From CAYNYM01 sp964644375 (GTDB lineage: Bacteria > Desulfobacterota > DSM-4660 > Desulfatiglandales > HGW-15), in the NCBI GenBank assembly GCA_964644375.1, contig CAZXWJ010000198.1:1-8102 (forward strand): DNA of 8,102 nucleotides, given 5' to 3'. Shown here one piece after another: positions 5,924-8,102 of this stretch. The notes beneath the pieces are model-generated. The model made no database searches. It was given only the letters and a program-made list of their open reading frames with translations, and was not told the DNA's origin. The position numbers and the translations under genes were made by a program. Positions within the stretch are counted from its first letter, which is position 1. Each line of letters opens with the position of its first letter.

Positions 5924-5965
5924 GGGGTGAGCCCCTGGTTTGAAAGATCGAAGGGGTTTTTTTTG
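5924..5965 (+). promoter_or_regulatory. Ribosome site, TTG start and possible competing hairpins before the helicase
   Basis: AGGGG (5952-5956) lies 6 nt before TTG at 5963, good spacing for a Shine-Dalgarno sequence. The same AGGGG can pair with CCCCT (5932-5936), a 5-bp stem with a 15-nt loop followed by T8 (5957-5964), which resembles a weak terminator. The CCCC can instead pair with GGGG at 5924-5927 around TGAG. The two pairings exclude each other, so an RNA switch is imaginable, but the stems are short and chance is possible. The rest of the 108-nt gap holds only a CCCC-GAT-GGGG hairpin (5879-5889). Confidence 0.4.
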
Positions 5966-8102
5966 TCACAGGCTATTGATTACAAAAACGTTTTGAATGC
6001 CGCACAGTTTCAAGCGGTCACGAGTCTCGAAGGGCCTTTACTGGTCATTGCCGGCGCCGGGAGCGGGAAGACGCGGACTCTGGTTTACAGAGTGGCTCGT
6101 TTGGTGGAAACGGGTGTTGCGCCCGAGAGCATACTTCTCCTGACCTTTACCAGAAAGGCCGCCGGTCAGATGCTTGAGAGGGCCGCCGGACTGGCGGACG
6201 AAAAATGCAGACTGGTCTCCGGTGGGACCTTCCATGCCCTTGCCCACCGGGTTCTGAGAGGTCATGCTGATCTTTTGGGTTTCGAGAAGAATTTTACCAT
6301 CCTTGACAGGGCCGACATGGAGGATGTCGTTCATTCACTTGTTCAGGAAGTCCGCATTGACAAAACGACCATTCGGTTTCCAAAGCGTGCCACACTGGTC
6401 AATATCCTGAGTAAGGCAGCGAACCTGCAGGTGACCGTTGAAGATCTCGTCACGGAGGAATATGCGCAGTTCCTGGAATATGTTCCTCAGATGAACAGGC
6501 TTCGACAGCTATACCGGGAGTATAAGCGGGAGAATCAACTCATGGATTATGATGATATGATTCTCCTTCTGAGGCGGCTGCTCGCTGAAAACAGGGAGAT
6601 TCGGGAGGACCTGAGTAAACAGTATCGGTATATCATGGTCGATGAATACCAGGATACAAATGCCATTCAGGCGGACATCGTGCGGTGGCTGGCTCATGAT
6701 CACGGCAATATCATGGTTGTTGGGGATGACTCACAATCCGTTTATTCTTTTCGCGGGGCCAATTATCGGAATATGTTCGCTTTTCCGGATCTCTTTCCGA
6801 ATGTGACGACGATCAAACTTGAAGAGAACTACAGGTCCACCCAGCCTATCCTGGCTTTTACCAACGCTTTGATGGACCAGGCTCGGGAGAAATATACCAA
6901 GTGTCTCTTTACCAAAAGATCCGACGGCGATTTGCCGACGGTTGTCGATACCCGCTCCGAGCCTGGACAAGCCCGCTATGTCTGTCAGACAATCAAAGAT
7001 CAACTCGATCATGGACACACCCTTAGAGATTTTGCCGTCCTTTTCAGGGCCGCCTATCAGTCTTTTGAGCTGGAAATGGAGTTGACCCGCCAGGGTATAC
7101 CTTTTGTGAAATACGGTGGGTTTAAATTCATGGAATCGGCCCATATTAAGGATCTGCTCGCCCATTTGCGGGTCATGGCAAACAGACAGGACGTCATCAG
7201 TTGGTCCCGTATCCTGCGATTGATTAAGAATATCGGCCAGATGAAGAGTCAGGCCATCGTAAACTGGATGAAAGCCACTGAAGTGCTTCCCCGGCAGGTG
7301 AGCGAGTGGCCGGAGGCAGGAAAAAAATACTCCGGTTTGAAAACCCTCGCGGCTCTGCTGAAAAAATTGTCGGGCCGCGGCATCCGCCCCGGAAGGGCGG
7401 TGGAGCTGGTCATGGAGTACTACGATCCTATTCTTAAAGAGAAATTTGACGATTTCCCACGGCGGCAGAAAGATCTGGAACAACTCGTTTCCATGGCCGA
7501 GCGCTATCGATCGTTGCGTGCATTTCTGGATGATGTCGTCCTTGAACCGCCTACCAGTTCGGCGGACATGACTTCCGAGCAAAGAAAAGACGTCCTGACC
7601 CTTTCGACCGTGCATTCGGCCAAAGGACTGGAATGGGCGGTGGTGTTTATCATTTGGGTCATGGAAGGTTACTTCCCCTCTTCGAAAGCCCATACCAACC
7701 AGGACGCCATCGAAGAGGAGCGCCGCCTCATGTATGTGGCCGCCACCAGGGCAAAGGACCAGTTAATTTTGTGTTACCCGGGTTCCGAACTCCCCCGGTT
7801 CCGGAATTCCTATAGCGGGGCCGGGAATGCCTGTGTTCGGGGGCTTTCATCCTTTATCCAGGCCCTTCCCGAAGATACCACGCAACAGCAACGGACCGGA
7901 GCGCCGGTCTTCGGAAATACCTTTCAATGGCCCGGAAAGAAGAAAGTTGCCGGGGTACAGGATCGTGAGAACCCCTCGGGTTTGCGGCTGGGTGACCGCG
8001 TCGTCCATCCGGCCTTCGGCAAGGGTGTGATTGCAAAGGTTATCGACAAGGACAAGGTGGAGGTCCTTTTTGGAAAGGTGGGCCGTAAACTGCTGCATCT
8101 CG
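5963..8102 (+). CDS. UvrD/PcrA-type superfamily 1A DNA helicase (3' end missing)
   Basis: 713 codons are open to the right edge with no frameshift; comparable helicases are about 720-750 residues, so little is missing. These ATP-driven 3'-5' helicases act in excision repair and replication-fork clearance. Motifs from the TTG start: Q-motif LNAAQFQAV (11-19), Walker A AGAGSGKT (30-37), Ia TFTRKAA (61-67), Walker B VDEYQDT (226-232), III GDDSQSVYSFRGA (254-266), IV ENYRST (288-293), V TVHSAKGLEW (549-558), VI EEERRLMYVAATRAK (584-598). A C-terminal Tudor-like segment (LGDRVVHPAFGKGVI, from 676) is the part that contacts RNA polymerase in PcrA/UvrD. TTG 5963 is preferred for its ribosome site and because the family begins just before the Q-motif; in-frame GTG 5927, ATG 5903 and ATG 5861 are alternatives. 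All catalytic motifs are intact. Whether it is uvrD, pcrA or rep cannot be decided here. Confidence 0.93.
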   Translation, partial: MSQAIDYKNVLNAAQFQAVTSLEGPLLVIAGAGSGKTRTLVYRVARLVETGVAPESILLLTFTRKAAGQMLERAAGLADEKCRLVSGGTFHALAHRVLRGHADLLGFEKNFTILDRADMEDVVHSLVQEVRIDKTTIRFPKRATLVNILSKAANLQVTVEDLVTEEYAQFLEYVPQMNRLRQLYREYKRENQLMDYDDMILLLRRLLAENREIREDLSKQYRYIMVDEYQDTNAIQADIVRWLAHDHGNIMVVGDDSQSVYSFRGANYRNMFAFPDLFPNVTTIKLEENYRSTQPILAFTNALMDQAREKYTKCLFTKRSDGDLPTVVDTRSEPGQARYVCQTIKDQLDHGHTLRDFAVLFRAAYQSFELEMELTRQGIPFVKYGGFKFMESAHIKDLLAHLRVMANRQDVISWSRILRLIKNIGQMKSQAIVNWMKATEVLPRQVSEWPEAGKKYSGLKTLAALLKKLSGRGIRPGRAVELVMEYYDPILKEKFDDFPRRQKDLEQLVSMAERYRSLRAFLDDVVLEPPTSSADMTSEQRKDVLTLSTVHSAKGLEWAVVFIIWVMEGYFPSSKAHTNQDAIEEERRLMYVAATRAKDQLILCYPGSELPRFRNSYSGAGNACVRGLSSFIQALPEDTTQQQRTGAPVFGNTFQWPGKKKVAGVQDRENPSGLRLGDRVVHPAFGKGVIAKVIDKDKVEVLFGKVGRKLLHL

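Noticed and set aside
6731..7693. Long open frame of 320 codons on the minus strand
   Set aside because: It lies wholly inside the helicase gene, whose motifs are all intact in the plus frame; its protein is His/Phe-rich with no recognisable domain.

Overview
The window looks like a chromosomal piece from a Gram-negative, probably anaerobic bacterium of the Desulfobacterota (old Deltaproteobacteria) type. That is an inference from gene style: a CoxE-type VWA protein, an MtaA/uroporphyrinogen-decarboxylase-family protein, a cysteine-free Crp/Fnr regulator, a receiver-HDOD fusion and an MJ0042-type zinc-ribbon/Yip1 membrane protein. No rRNA, tRNA, CRISPR array, transposase, prophage gene or attachment site was seen. 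Base composition is fairly even and moderately GC-rich, with no obvious transferred island.

Layout. (1) 1-894, plus strand: the 3' part of a CoxE-like VWA protein, open at the left edge, closed by a rho-independent terminator at 923-963. (2) 985-4581, minus strand: four genes that probably form one transcription unit, in transcription order histidine phosphatase (4581-3979), Crp/Fnr regulator (3975-3298), receiver-HDOD protein (3197-1908) and UroD/MtaA-family protein (1911-985). A near-consensus sigma-70 promoter (TTGACA, 17 bp, TATTAT) lies just before the first gene, so close that the mRNA should be almost leaderless. The first two genes are 3 nt apart, the last two overlap by ATGA, and a 100-nt gap separates the second and third. 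(3) 4582-4784: a divergent intergenic region with that promoter and two adjacent perfect inverted repeats. (4) 4785-5854, plus strand: a small four-cysteine protein followed 5 nt later by a zinc-ribbon/Yip1 membrane protein. (5) 5963 to the right edge, plus strand: a UvrD/PcrA-type helicase, nearly complete, probably with a TTG start.

How the genes might work together. The minus-strand cluster pairs two regulators (a ligand-sensing Crp/Fnr protein and an orphan receiver-HDOD protein with a degenerate acidic pocket) with two enzymes. Histidine phosphatases of this shape include alpha-ribazole phosphatases (CobC), and the UroD-family protein has the zinc-ligand pattern of corrinoid methyltransferases, so a corrinoid or C1 link is a reasonable hypothesis but not proven. 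I found no clearly new defence or mobile system. The best leads are the predicted leaderless operon, the mixed regulator/enzyme operon, the altered receiver pocket with its homopolymer tract, and the small cysteine protein paired with the zinc-ribbon membrane protein.
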